Origin: Chloroflexota bacterium
GTDB lineage: Bacteria; Chloroflexota; Limnocylindria; Limnocylindrales; CSP1-4
Reading direction: 5' to 3'
Length of the DNA stretch: 12,774 nucleotides
Assembly (NCBI GenBank): GCA_021785115.1
Contig: JAJYGO010000353.1
Span: 1-12,774 of the forward strand
How positions within the stretch are numbered: the first letter of the stretch is position 1; each line of letters starts with the position of its first letter. The notes beneath the pieces were generated by a model. The model was not told the origin of the DNA, did not search any database, and saw only the letters and a list, made by a program, of their open reading frames with translations. Made by a program: the position numbers and the translations under genes. Below are positions 1-6,605 of this stretch, piece after piece.

Positions 1-411
1 GCGCAGCTTCTCGCGGAGCATGCGGCGCGTGATCTCCACTCCGATTTGTCTGTCTGCCGCCAGCGCCTGCGCGCGGATCAGGGCCGGGCGGTTCGTGCCT
101 CTAGGGCCGAACGCGGCCACGACGCGGGAGTCCTCGTCGATCTGGGAGTATCCCGCGCCCACGTCGGCGAGCCACCGGATGGCGTCGAGGGATATGGCGC
201 CGGTGTGCCCGATGACCACGAGCCGCTCGAGACCCGACACCGAGCGGTGGACGATCCCGTTCCGCCGCGACCTGCCGACGCCGTCGGATATCCGGAGATA
301 CCCGCGCCACACGCGAATGTCCACGCCATACCCGGAGATCACCAACACGCCATTTCGCGGCCGGATCTCGGGTAGCCATGAATTCGGGGAATCGATAGCC
401 TGAGGGCGCAT
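1..411 (-). CDS. cas1: Cas1-like integrase, N-terminal part (cut by window edge)
   Basis: The first 137 residues of a Cas1-family protein are visible; the reading frame is open at base 1. After a leader of about 19 residues, residues 20-105 form the beta-rich N-terminal domain typical of Cas1 (NGVLVISGYGVDIRV, then LERLVVIGHTGAISLDAIRWL, then a strand pattern around YSQIDEDSRVVAAFGP). Residues 106-137 (NRPALIRAQALA, then EITRRMLREKL) match the start of the helical catalytic domain. The catalytic Glu/His/Asp residues of Cas1 lie further on and cannot be checked. The ATG at 411 is the only start after an in-frame stop at 448-450 and has a near-perfect Shine-Dalgarno. Cas1 integrates DNA in CRISPR adaptation or, as casposase, in casposons. 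No CRISPR array or cas2 is visible. The family call is fairly secure; the choice between casposase and CRISPR Cas1 is open. Confidence 0.8.
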   Translation of the reverse strand, partial: MRPQAIDSPNSWLPEIRPRNGVLVISGYGVDIRVWRGYLRISDGVGRSRRNGIVHRSVSGLERLVVIGHTGAISLDAIRWLADVGAGYSQIDEDSRVVAAFGPRGTNRPALIRAQALAADRQIGVEITRRMLREKLR

Positions 412-418
412 GCGGACT

Positions 419-426
419 TCACCTCC
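419..426 (-). promoter_or_regulatory. Ribosome binding site of the cas1-like gene
   Basis: On the minus strand the bases read GGAGGTGA, fully complementary to the end of 16S rRNA, seven bases before the ATG at 411. It fixes the start of the Cas1-like gene and implies efficient translation, unlike most genes here, whose sites are weak. Confidence 0.75.
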
Positions 427-435
427 GTGTGCCGC

Positions 436-466
436 GCCCCCGGGCTGTTAGCGCAGCCGCGGGGGC
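436..466. other. Strong GC-rich stem-loop between two minus-strand genes
   Basis: Bases 436-447 pair with 454-466 around a six-base loop (TTAGCG): about 12 base pairs with one bulged base. It fills the 74-base gap between the MerR-like gene and the Cas1-like gene. No run of T follows it in either direction, so it is not a standard intrinsic terminator. It could attenuate transcription from the upstream gene into cas1, stabilise an RNA end, or be a protein-binding palindrome. Only one copy is present in the window. Confidence 0.5.
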
Positions 467-485
467 CCTCTATTCGTGGCTCCAA

Positions 486-1325
486 TTATCCCATTCCCGC
501 CTCGCGGGCGCCTCGCTCGCTGTCCTGCTCCACGAGCAGGAGGCCGACGATGAGGAGCAGATCCCGGCATGCGTTTGCGGCCAGGTCCTGGAATGTGGGG
601 GCCGGGAAGAGGTGGCCGAGGTCGGGATCGCGAGCGAGCCGCGGCTGGTCCTGCGCGTAGACCTCGCGGGACCAGCGGTACCGCCGGCGCGCCTCCTCCA
701 GGACGGCGGTCGAGACGTCGGGGAGGGAGTCCAGGCCCCGGTCGAGCGCCATGACGCCATCGACGTAGATGTCGCCCGAGAGCGGCGCCCCGTCCGGGCC
801 GCGCGCCGCTCCGCTCGGCGGATCGATGGCCGCTCGGGCGAACCGCCGGAGGAGGTCCTCGTCGATCGGAGACCCGGCCTGGATGTCCGCGATGAGCTCG
901 CGGAAGCGCATCTTGTGTGCACGACTCGCGCTGTCCTCGCCGAGCCGGCCCAACGCGTCGCGAGCAACCAGCTCGGCCCGGGCCAGGCTGCTCGCGCGGG
1001 CTGATCGCCCCCACGTCGTGAGGGCTCGGCGGACCTGGCGGACCGGCGCGTACGCGTCGCCCCAGAGCAGCCAGAGGCTGACCGGGACGTTGCAGAGGGC
1101 GGGGACCGAGGCGCCCTCGTCCCGGCGGTGGCCCAGGAGCACCAGGAGGAGGTCCTTCTGGTTCTCGTCCCAGACCGCCGTCGTGCCCCGGCCGCGCCCG
1201 AGACCGCGCTTGCGCGGCCGGTCGAGCAGGCCGAGGTCCACCCAGTCCCGGATGAGCCGGGCCGAGGCGGGCAGCGCCTGGGCTCGGGCGATGCCGACGA
1301 GCTGCTCGGCCGTGAACTCCGCCAC
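486..1325 (-). CDS. MerR-like winged-helix DNA-binding protein
   Basis: A 279-residue protein starting at GTG 1325, the only usable start after an in-frame TAA. Residues 5-66 resemble a MerR-type winged helix: an HTH-like segment (PASARLIRDWVDLGLLDRP), a basic wing (RKRGLGRGRG) and a helix beginning ENQKDLLLVLL. The remaining 210 residues are mostly helical, with no catalytic motif I recognise; they may be an oligomerisation or effector domain. A hydrophobic helix near the C-terminus (DLLLIVGLLLVEQ) is probably buried rather than membrane-spanning. The gene precedes the Cas1-like gene on the same strand, 74 bases away, so the two may be cotranscribed. It is divergent from the polymerase cassette, and direct repeats lie just upstream of its start. 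It is probably a regulator of the element, but an excision or integration accessory factor is also possible. Confidence 0.7.
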   Translation of the reverse strand: MAEFTAEQLVGIARAQALPASARLIRDWVDLGLLDRPRKRGLGRGRGTTAVWDENQKDLLLVLLGHRRDEGASVPALCNVPVSLWLLWGDAYAPVRQVRRALTTWGRSARASSLARAELVARDALGRLGEDSASRAHKMRFRELIADIQAGSPIDEDLLRRFARAAIDPPSGAARGPDGAPLSGDIYVDGVMALDRGLDSLPDVSTAVLEEARRRYRWSREVYAQDQPRLARDPDLGHLFPAPTFQDLAANACRDLLLIVGLLLVEQDSERGAREAGMG

Positions 1326-1432
1326 CCTGCTGACCTCGGATTACATCCGCCACCGGAATCGGCCCGCCCGAACATACATCCGCCACCGCGATCCGGGTGA
1401 TCCGCGAGCCCCGCGGCGCGACGCTGTGCGAC
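1326..1432. promoter_or_regulatory. Divergent control region
   Basis: This 107-base gap separates the minus-strand regulator/cas1 pair from the plus-strand polymerase cassette and must hold promoters for both directions if the starts at 1325 and 1433 are right. It contains two copies of a 14-base direct repeat. I see no convincing -35/-10 pair in either direction. If the plus-strand gene started at GTG 1397 instead, the gap would shrink to about 71 bases. Confidence 0.5.
1342..1388. repeat. Pair of 14-base direct repeats, possible operator
   Basis: TACATCCGCCACCG occurs at 1342-1355 and again, identical, at 1375-1388. The copies are 33 bases apart, about three turns of the helix, so a protein dimer or pair of dimers would meet both on the same face. 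The first copy ends 16 bases before the start of the MerR-like gene, a natural place for autoregulation. The assignment to that protein is inference. Confidence 0.6.
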
Positions 1433-1900
1433 ATGAGCAAGCACCGACCCCACAAGCCGCACCACGACCTCGCAGCCATCCAGCGGGCCCTCGACGCCCT
1501 CGCCCTGAGCCGCCGCGAGCAGGTATCGCTGACAGAGGCCAGCCGCCTGACGAGGACGACGCCGCGGACGGTGCTGCGCTATGCCGGGTCGGGCTACCGA
1601 CGCGAGGGCCGCCGCTACATCCCCCGCGACTTCGACCGGATCCCGCGCGAGCTGACGGTCCTCACGGAGAGCGGGCCACGCGGCGTGGTCGCCCGCGACT
1701 CGCGCACCGCGAGCGCGATCGCGAGGCACGCCAGCGCGGTCGGCCACTACCTCGAGACCGGCGACACGAGCCGGCTCGACGCCCTCGGCCGGACCACGTT
1801 CCTCGTCAACGGCCGGCCGGTCCGCCTGCCGACCGACCCCGACGTCATCGACCGGCTCGCCGAGGGCGGCGAGCTCCACTACGAGCTGTACCGGGTCTAG
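1433..1900 (+). CDS. Small HTH-containing protein of unknown function
   Basis: A 155-residue protein if it starts at ATG 1433; a GTG at 1397 would add 12 residues, and neither start has a clear Shine-Dalgarno. Residues 31-51 (VSLTEASRLTRTTPRTVLRY) form a helix-turn-helix, followed by a basic patch (RREGRRYIPRDFDRIPRE). Residues 88-111 (RDSRTASAIARHASAVGHYL) are a second conserved-looking block, seen to my recollection in uncharacterised actinobacterial proteins of similar size. The acidic C-terminus has no motif I know. It is the first gene of the plus-strand cassette ending in the DNA polymerase and lies opposite the MerR-like gene. It may regulate the cassette or bind the element's origin or ends; no enzymatic function is apparent. 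Confidence 0.7.
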   Translation: MSKHRPHKPHHDLAAIQRALDALALSRREQVSLTEASRLTRTTPRTVLRYAGSGYRREGRRYIPRDFDRIPRELTVLTESGPRGVVARDSRTASAIARHASAVGHYLETGDTSRLDALGRTTFLVNGRPVRLPTDPDVIDRLAEGGELHYELYRV

Positions 1901-1922
1901 CCGGCCCGGGGAGGACCACGAC

Positions 1923-2126
1923 ATGGACGAGATCGAACTGCCCGCCTTCGCCCAGCTCGACGACGGGGCGTGGCTGTGCGTCGACTGCGGCGAGCCGGCC
2001 GAGCCCGTCTACGACGCCGACGAGTGCGAGGTGTGCGGCGACCGGCGGGGCTGCGGCTGCGAGCACACCCTGCGCGCCATCGTCTGCCACTCCTGCGGCC
2101 TCTTCGTCGTGGCGGCCGAGCCGTGA
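1923..2126 (+). CDS. Small zinc-ribbon protein
   Basis: A 67-residue protein with four cysteine pairs: C19-x2-C22, C35-x2-C38, C44-x-C46 and C55-x2-C58. These could hold two zinc ions in a ribbon or knuckle fold. The rest of the chain is acidic, so direct DNA binding is less obvious than protein binding. The ATG has a GGAGG-type ribosome site at about 1908-1913. Its last codon overlaps the GTG start of the HNH gene (GTGA at 2123-2126), so the two are probably translationally coupled. The position between an HTH gene and an HNH/polymerase pair suggests an accessory factor in replication or transposition, or a regulator. That is inference from context only. Confidence 0.65.
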   Translation: MDEIELPAFAQLDDGAWLCVDCGEPAEPVYDADECEVCGDRRGCGCEHTLRAIVCHSCGLFVVAAEP

Positions 2127-2575
2127 GCAGCGATGCCGAGTTACGGGCGGAGGCCCGGGCGGCCAGGCGATCGCGGCGGCTGCCGCCCGGCGCCAGCTGC
2201 TCCGTCTGCGGCGCACACGACCCCGCCGTCCTGAGCGTGAAGCCCGGCGGCGCGGTCCGCTGCTACGAGCACCGGGACGGCGACACCCCTCGGGTCGAGG
2301 CCGACCACATCGCCGGCCGGGCGAACCTGCCGGGCCTGACGGTCGACCTCCACGCCAACGCCCACCGGCGGGTGACCGACCTCCGGCGGCAGCTTGGCCT
2401 CGACGAGCTGCCGCCCGCCGACGGCGACCCGCTGCTGGTCCTCGCCCACTTCGCCGGCGGCCTCGCGGCGGTCCTCGCCCTCCTGGCGGAGTCGCTCGCC
2501 GCCCTGGCCGAGTGGGTCGCGGCGCGGCTGGGCCCCCGGTGGTGGGAGCAGGCGCCGGCCCTCCCCCTGGCATGA
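2123..2575 (+). CDS. HNH-type nuclease-like protein with hydrophobic C-terminal tail
   Basis: A 150-residue protein starting at GTG 2123, overlapping the zinc-ribbon stop by four bases, and itself overlapping the polymerase start by four bases (ATGA at 2572-2575). Residues C26-x2-C29 and C47 with H50 look like a structural zinc site. VEADHIAG (D61-H62), N79 and H81 (in HANAHRR) match the order of an HNH/beta-beta-alpha metal active site, which cuts DNA or RNA. Residues 103-137 are alanine- and leucine-rich and nearly uncharged at first; they could be a membrane anchor or an amphipathic partner-binding helix. Small HNH nucleases recur in casposons and in phage replication modules. Function as nickase, end-processing nuclease or homing-type nuclease is unresolved. 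Confidence 0.7.
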   Translation: MSSDAELRAEARAARRSRRLPPGASCSVCGAHDPAVLSVKPGGAVRCYEHRDGDTPRVEADHIAGRANLPGLTVDLHANAHRRVTDLRRQLGLDELPPADGDPLLVLAHFAGGLAAVLALLAESLAALAEWVAARLGPRWWEQAPALPLA

Positions 2576-5553
2576 CCCGGAACGGGGCGGGGCCGGACGC
2601 GCAGCGCCTGCCGATCGCGGTCCGCGCGTACGCCCCGCCGGTCAAGAAGCCGCGGCCCAGGCGGCGGCGGCCCGAGCCGAGCCTCGTGCTGGTCCTCGAC
2701 ACGGAGACCCGGACCGACGCGGCCCAGGACCTGCTCTTCGCGAGCTACCGCGTCTACCGCCGCGGCCGGCTCGTCCAGGAGGGGCTGGTGGCCGGCGACG
2801 GCCTGACTGCCGACGAGCGCTCGGTCCTCGACTCCTACGCCCCCGGGCACGCCGCCGACAACGGCGGGGTGCTCCGCCTGCGCTCCCGCCGGGAGTTCCT
2901 CGAGGAGGTCCTCTGGCGCGTCGGGTACGTCGGGCAGGCGCGGATCGTCGGCTTCAACCTGCCCTTCGACCTGAGCCGCCTCGCGGTCGGCGCCCGGACC
3001 GCCCGCAACGGCGGCTTCAGCCTCCGGCTGTTCGACCGGGTGGCAGAGGACGGGGCGCTCCACCCGCACCCATGGCGCCCCGAGCTCACGGTCAAGTCGG
3101 ACGGCTCGAAGCGCGCGTTCATCGCCTTCACGACGCCCGGCAGGCTCGACGAGGGCAACAGGGACCGGGGGCGTCCCTACCGCGGACGCTTCGTCGACCT
3201 CCACACCCTCGCCTACGCGCTGACCGACCGCTCCTCCCTGACGCTGGACGGCGCAGCGGCGGCGTTCGGCGTCTCGCAGCGCAAGGCCGAGGCCGGCGAG
3301 CACGGCGTCCTGACGCCCGCCTACATCGACTACAACCGCCAGGACGTCCGCACGACGCACGCCCTCTACCTCTCCCTCACGGCGGAGTGGGCGCGGCACG
3401 CGGTCGACCTCGACCCCGAGCAGGGCTTCTCGCCGGCCGCGCTCGCCAAGTCGTACCTGCGCGCGGCCGGCGTCGGGCCGCCGCTGGCGCACCGCGGGGC
3501 GGTCTCCGACGAGGACCTCGGCCACGCGATGGCCGCCTACTTCGGCGGGCGGGCGGAGGTCCGCATCCGCCGCACGCCCGTCCCGGTGCGCTACGTCGAC
3601 TTCACCTCGATGTACCCGACCGTGTTCAGCCTCGTCGGGCTGTGGCGTCACGTGGTCGCCGACGGGTTCGGGGCGGCAGACGCGACCGGGGACGCCCGCG
3701 CCCTCCTCGAGCGGATCGATCGCGATTCGCTCCTCGACCCGGCGGCCTGGCGGGAGCTCGCCGGCGTCTTCTGCCGCGTCCGCCCCGACGGCGACCTGCT
3801 CCCCCTCCGTGCCCCCTACGGCGGCGGCGCGGCGGCGGCCCTCACCATCGGGCTCAACCGCGTCTCGGGCGAGGTGGGCATCTGGTATCCGCTCGCCGAC
3901 CTCGTGGCGGCGAAGCTGCTGTCGGGGCGGCGCCCCGACGTCCTCGAGGCGGTGCGCATCGCGCCGGCCGGTACGGCCGCCGGCCTGCGGCCGGTCTCCC
4001 TGCGGGGCGACCTCGACGTGGACCCGGCCGACGACGACCTGTTCCGGCTTGCGATCGAGGAGCGGCAGCGGGTCCGCCGGGACCCGTCCCGGGACGCGGC
4101 GGAGCGCGACAGGCTGGAGCGGTTCCTCAAGACGTTCGCCAACGGCGGCGCGTACGGCGTGTTCGCCGAGTACCACCGGCTCGAGCCGGTCGCCGGCGGC
4201 GTCCCGGTCGACGCCTTCGGGCTGTTCCCCTTGCGCGCCCGGGTCGTCACCCCCGAGGAGCCGGGCGAGTTCTGCTGGCCCCCTCTCGCCGCGACCGTCA
4301 CCGCCGCCGCCCGCCTGCTGCTCGCCCTCCTCCAGGCCGAGGTGGAGGCCGCGGGCGGCTGCTACGCGGCCTGCGACACCGACTCGCTGCTGATCGTGTC
4401 CTCCCGCGAGGGCGGTCTGGTCCCGTGCCCGGGCGGTCCGCACCGCATGCCCGACGGGCGGGAGGCGGTGCTGGCCCTCAGCTGGGCGCTGGTGGAGGAG
4501 ATCACCGCAAGGATCGGCCGCCTGAACCCGTACGACCGCTCGGCCGTCCCGTCCCTGCTCAAGCTCGAGGATGAGAACCTCGATCCCGAGACCGGCGGGC
4601 CGGTCGAGCTGCGGGCCGTGGCGGTCAGCGCCAAGCGCTACGCGCTCTACACCGTCGGCCCGGACGGCCCGGTGATCCGCAAGGCGTCGACCCACGGCCT
4701 CGGCCTGTACCGGCGCCCGGCCCCCGACCCGCCCGGCTGGGACCGGCCGTGGCCGCACTGGGTCGAGGTGGTGTGGGACCGCATCGTCCGCGAGGCGGAG
4801 GATCTGCCCCTGCCCCCGGAGCCCACCTGGTTCGCCTACCCGGCGGTCAGCCAGCTCGCGGTCAGCAGCCCGCACGTCCTCGCGCCCTTCCGCACGGTCA
4901 ACGCCGGACGGCCGTACGCGGCGCAGGTCAAGCCGTTCAACTTCCTGCTCGTCGGGCACGCGGACCCGCTCGCCACGCTGCCCGACGGCGTCGACCCGGG
5001 CGTGGTCCCGGTGGCTCCGTACTCGACCGACGCCGCGCGCCTCCTCGAGCAGCCGTGGCGGTCGCGCGCGACCGGCGAGTCCCTCAATGTCACCACCGCC
5101 GAGGGCGGCGCCGCGGGCGCCGTCCGGCTCAGGACGTACGGCGACGTCGTCCGCGACTACCGCCTCCACCCCGAGGCGAAGAGCGGGGACCCGCGAGGCG
5201 GGCCCGGCCACCGGGGCTCGACGGGCCTGCTGCCCAGGCTCGACGTTGTCGTGGCCGGCCTTCCGGTCCACATCGGCAAGGAGAGCAACCGCCTCGAGGA
5301 GGTCGAGGGCGGCGTGATCACCGACCCGGGCGACGTCTACGTCACCTACCGCGACGGGCGGGCGGAGTGGGAGCAGGTCGTGCCGGCCCTGCGCGCGCTC
5401 CGGGACGAGCGCGGGTGGCGGTACCTCGCCAATGCGTCTGGGCTGTCGGAGCGGGCGATGCGGTACGCGCTGAACAGCGGGCGGGTGCCGCGGAGGGAGG
5501 CGCGGGACCGGCTCACTCGGCTGGCTTCGGCGGAGCCGAGGCGCCGCCGGTGA
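2572..5553 (+). CDS. Family B DNA polymerase with 3'-5' exonuclease and C-terminal HTH
   Basis: A 993-residue replicative polymerase of the viral/mobile-element PolB type. The exonuclease domain is intact: DTET at 43-46, GFNLPFDLSRL at 127-137, and Y254-x3-D258. Polymerase motifs are intact: motif A DFTSMYPT at 343-350, motif B K520..NGGAYG ending at 529, motif C CDTDS at 601-605, and KRY at 688-690. Motifs A and B are about 170 residues apart, leaving room for an insertion where protein-primed polymerases carry TPR1; no terminal-protein gene was recognised. Residues 948-985 (YLANASGLSERAMRYALNSG) look like a fused helix-turn-helix, possibly for origin or end recognition. The basic N-terminus (KKPRPRRRRP) precedes the exonuclease. 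Start ATG 2572 overlaps the HNH stop. The frame is open far upstream, but that is a GC artefact. Next to a Cas1-like gene this fits a self-synthesising transposon; a phage or plasmid replication module is the alternative. Confidence 0.9.
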   Translation: MTRNGAGPDAQRLPIAVRAYAPPVKKPRPRRRRPEPSLVLVLDTETRTDAAQDLLFASYRVYRRGRLVQEGLVAGDGLTADERSVLDSYAPGHAADNGGVLRLRSRREFLEEVLWRVGYVGQARIVGFNLPFDLSRLAVGARTARNGGFSLRLFDRVAEDGALHPHPWRPELTVKSDGSKRAFIAFTTPGRLDEGNRDRGRPYRGRFVDLHTLAYALTDRSSLTLDGAAAAFGVSQRKAEAGEHGVLTPAYIDYNRQDVRTTHALYLSLTAEWARHAVDLDPEQGFSPAALAKSYLRAAGVGPPLAHRGAVSDEDLGHAMAAYFGGRAEVRIRRTPVPVRYVDFTSMYPTVFSLVGLWRHVVADGFGAADATGDARALLERIDRDSLLDPAAWRELAGVFCRVRPDGDLLPLRAPYGGGAAAALTIGLNRVSGEVGIWYPLADLVAAKLLSGRRPDVLEAVRIAPAGTAAGLRPVSLRGDLDVDPADDDLFRLAIEERQRVRRDPSRDAAERDRLERFLKTFANGGAYGVFAEYHRLEPVAGGVPVDAFGLFPLRARVVTPEEPGEFCWPPLAATVTAAARLLLALLQAEVEAAGGCYAACDTDSLLIVSSREGGLVPCPGGPHRMPDGREAVLALSWALVEEITARIGRLNPYDRSAVPSLLKLEDENLDPETGGPVELRAVAVSAKRYALYTVGPDGPVIRKASTHGLGLYRRPAPDPPGWDRPWPHWVEVVWDRIVREAEDLPLPPEPTWFAYPAVSQLAVSSPHVLAPFRTVNAGRPYAAQVKPFNFLLVGHADPLATLPDGVDPGVVPVAPYSTDAARLLEQPWRSRATGESLNVTTAEGGAAGAVRLRTYGDVVRDYRLHPEAKSGDPRGGPGHRGSTGLLPRLDVVVAGLPVHIGKESNRLEEVEGGVITDPGDVYVTYRDGRAEWEQVVPALRALRDERGWRYLANASGLSERAMRYALNSGRVPRREARDRLTRLASAEPRRRR

Positions 5554-6499
5554 GGGTCTGGTAGCGCGCCGCGAACACGTCCTCCTGAGTCCCCTCGATC
5601 AGGCCGCCAAGTTGCCACATGCGGAAGGCCGTCTCCGCCACGACGCCGAGGGCCCACCTCGCCTCCGCCACGGACGGCGGGGCGCCCCGGTAGATCGCGT
5701 CGTTGCCCGCCATATACCGCACGTGGGTGCCGATCACTCGCCGGAGCCTCCCGTACGACGCCGGCGCCATCCCGAGCGCGAGCGCAAGGACCCAGCCCTC
5801 GATTGCGTCCACCGACTTGTAGATCTCGTCGACAGCCCGTCGCGCGTTCCCGAGGTCGCGCAGGTCGAACGCGCCCGCGTGCCGCCGGTCGGTCCGCATC
5901 GGCGGCTCGAGGCGCAGGACAATCGCCGTGAAGGCGCGTGCCGCCTCGTCCGCGGCGGTAGCCGGATCGTCGGCTGCGACCGCGGCCTCGCCTGCGAGCA
6001 GGTGGTCGGCTAGGTCGGGTGCGTCAAGAAGGCTCGCGATCGCCGCAGCCGCCCCTCCTCCAGGCGGAAGCACGCCGAAGCCGGACCCGACCACCGGCAA
6101 CAGCTCGAGCGCCCGACGCGCGCAGTCAGCGCCGAGCGCGGCGTCAGCCGGGGTCGCAGTCCCGCCGTGGTGGACGACCGTGTTCCGCCGCGCGTGGGAT
6201 GCGCGGAGGTCGCTGAGCAGCGCCGCCGGGATCGGATGACCGGCGGTGGCGGCCGCGTCCACGGCTCGCGTGACCAAGTCCTCGAACCTCGGCTCGCGAG
6301 GCAGGGGCTTTGGCGACCAGGCGCCGAGGATGGCGAGCAGGGTCTCGCAGGCGCTGTCGGCCGCGATCAGGGCCGTCGAGCAGCTCGCGTCGTCGCCCCG
6401 CCGGGCGACCTCCTCGGCCGCATGCAGCAACCCGATGGCCGTGAGCCACCGGCGGAGCAGCGCGGCGTCCGGCCTTGGAGCGGGGTGCTCTGCCACCAT
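5513..6499 (-). CDS. HEPN-like helical protein of unknown function
   Basis: A 328-residue, almost entirely helical protein, read from ATG 6499 (followed directly by a GTG); no strong ribosome site is visible, and an upstream GTG at 6625 is less likely because it would run into hsdR. Residues 98-111 (LRASHARRNTVVHH) contain R105-x4-H110, the signature of HEPN domains, many of which are RNases in toxin or abortive-infection systems. Residues 20-62 and 200-310 are further helical stretches; a second, degenerate helical domain is possible. Its 3' end overlaps the end of the polymerase gene by 41 bases, tail to tail, and its 5' end faces hsdR. This placement recalls HEPN or anticodon-nuclease genes linked to type I restriction loci, but there is no proof of nuclease function and the domain call is tentative. 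Confidence 0.55.
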   Translation of the reverse strand: MVAEHPAPRPDAALLRRWLTAIGLLHAAEEVARRGDDASCSTALIAADSACETLLAILGAWSPKPLPREPRFEDLVTRAVDAAATAGHPIPAALLSDLRASHARRNTVVHHGGTATPADAALGADCARRALELLPVVGSGFGVLPPGGGAAAAIASLLDAPDLADHLLAGEAAVAADDPATAADEAARAFTAIVLRLEPPMRTDRRHAGAFDLRDLGNARRAVDEIYKSVDAIEGWVLALALGMAPASYGRLRRVIGTHVRYMAGNDAIYRGAPPSVAEARWALGVVAETAFRMWQLGGLIEGTQEDVFAARYQTLTGGASAPPKPAE

Positions 6500-6576
6500 C
6501 GGAGTCTTGCACCCGCGGCCGGTCGGCGGCAACAGGGGTGGGCACACGGGGCGGGCGGCGGCGCGCTCCCGCCGAC

Positions 6577-6597
6577 TAGACTGAGCGGATGGGGGAG
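6577..6597 (+). promoter_or_regulatory. Possible promoter and ribosome site for the restriction operon
   Basis: TAGACT at 6577-6582 resembles an actinobacterial -10 box; a transcript starting near 6589 would have a short leader containing GGGGGAG at 6591-6597, correctly spaced for the GTG at 6606. That spacing is why I prefer GTG 6606 over the GTG at 6597, which lies inside the ribosome site. I see no good -35 box. Confidence 0.35.
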
Positions 6598-6605
6598 TGC
6601 CCATC

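Larger units (their letters stand above)
1..5553. mobile_element. Candidate casposon-like element (partial, ends not seen)
   Basis: The block combines a Cas1-like integrase, a family B DNA polymerase, an HNH nuclease, two HTH-type proteins and a zinc-ribbon protein. From established knowledge, Cas1 plus PolB defines casposons, and HNH and HTH genes recur in them. The two divergent arms share one control region. The left end lies beyond base 1. The right end is undefined: it could be near 5553 or anywhere beyond, with the restriction genes as cargo. I found no terminal inverted repeat, target duplication or tRNA 3' end within the window. If cas2, cas4 or an array lies to the left, the block would instead be a CRISPR adaptation locus beside a replication module. 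Confidence 0.45.

Noticed and set aside
20..403. Plus-strand open frames in the first 400 bases
   Set aside because: They are shadows of the minus-strand Cas1-like frame, which has a strong ribosome site and recognisable sequence.
436..466. A CRISPR repeat next to cas1
   Set aside because: The palindrome occurs once, with no second copy or regular spacing, so no array can be claimed.
470..1924. Long minus-strand frame overlapping the MerR-like gene
   Set aside because: The 279-codon frame starting at 1325 gives a coherent winged-helix protein; the longer frame gives low-complexity sequence and crosses the divergent control region.
769..2571. Upstream extension of the polymerase reading frame
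   Set aside because: The frame is open only because of high G+C. It overlaps four better-supported genes, and the ATG at 2572 with its 4-base overlap is the natural start.
2263..5271. Minus-strand open frame of about 1000 codons opposite the polymerase gene
   Set aside because: It mirrors the GC-biased codons of the polymerase gene, has no recognisable domain and is rich in Arg, Gly and Val repeats typical of antisense shadows.
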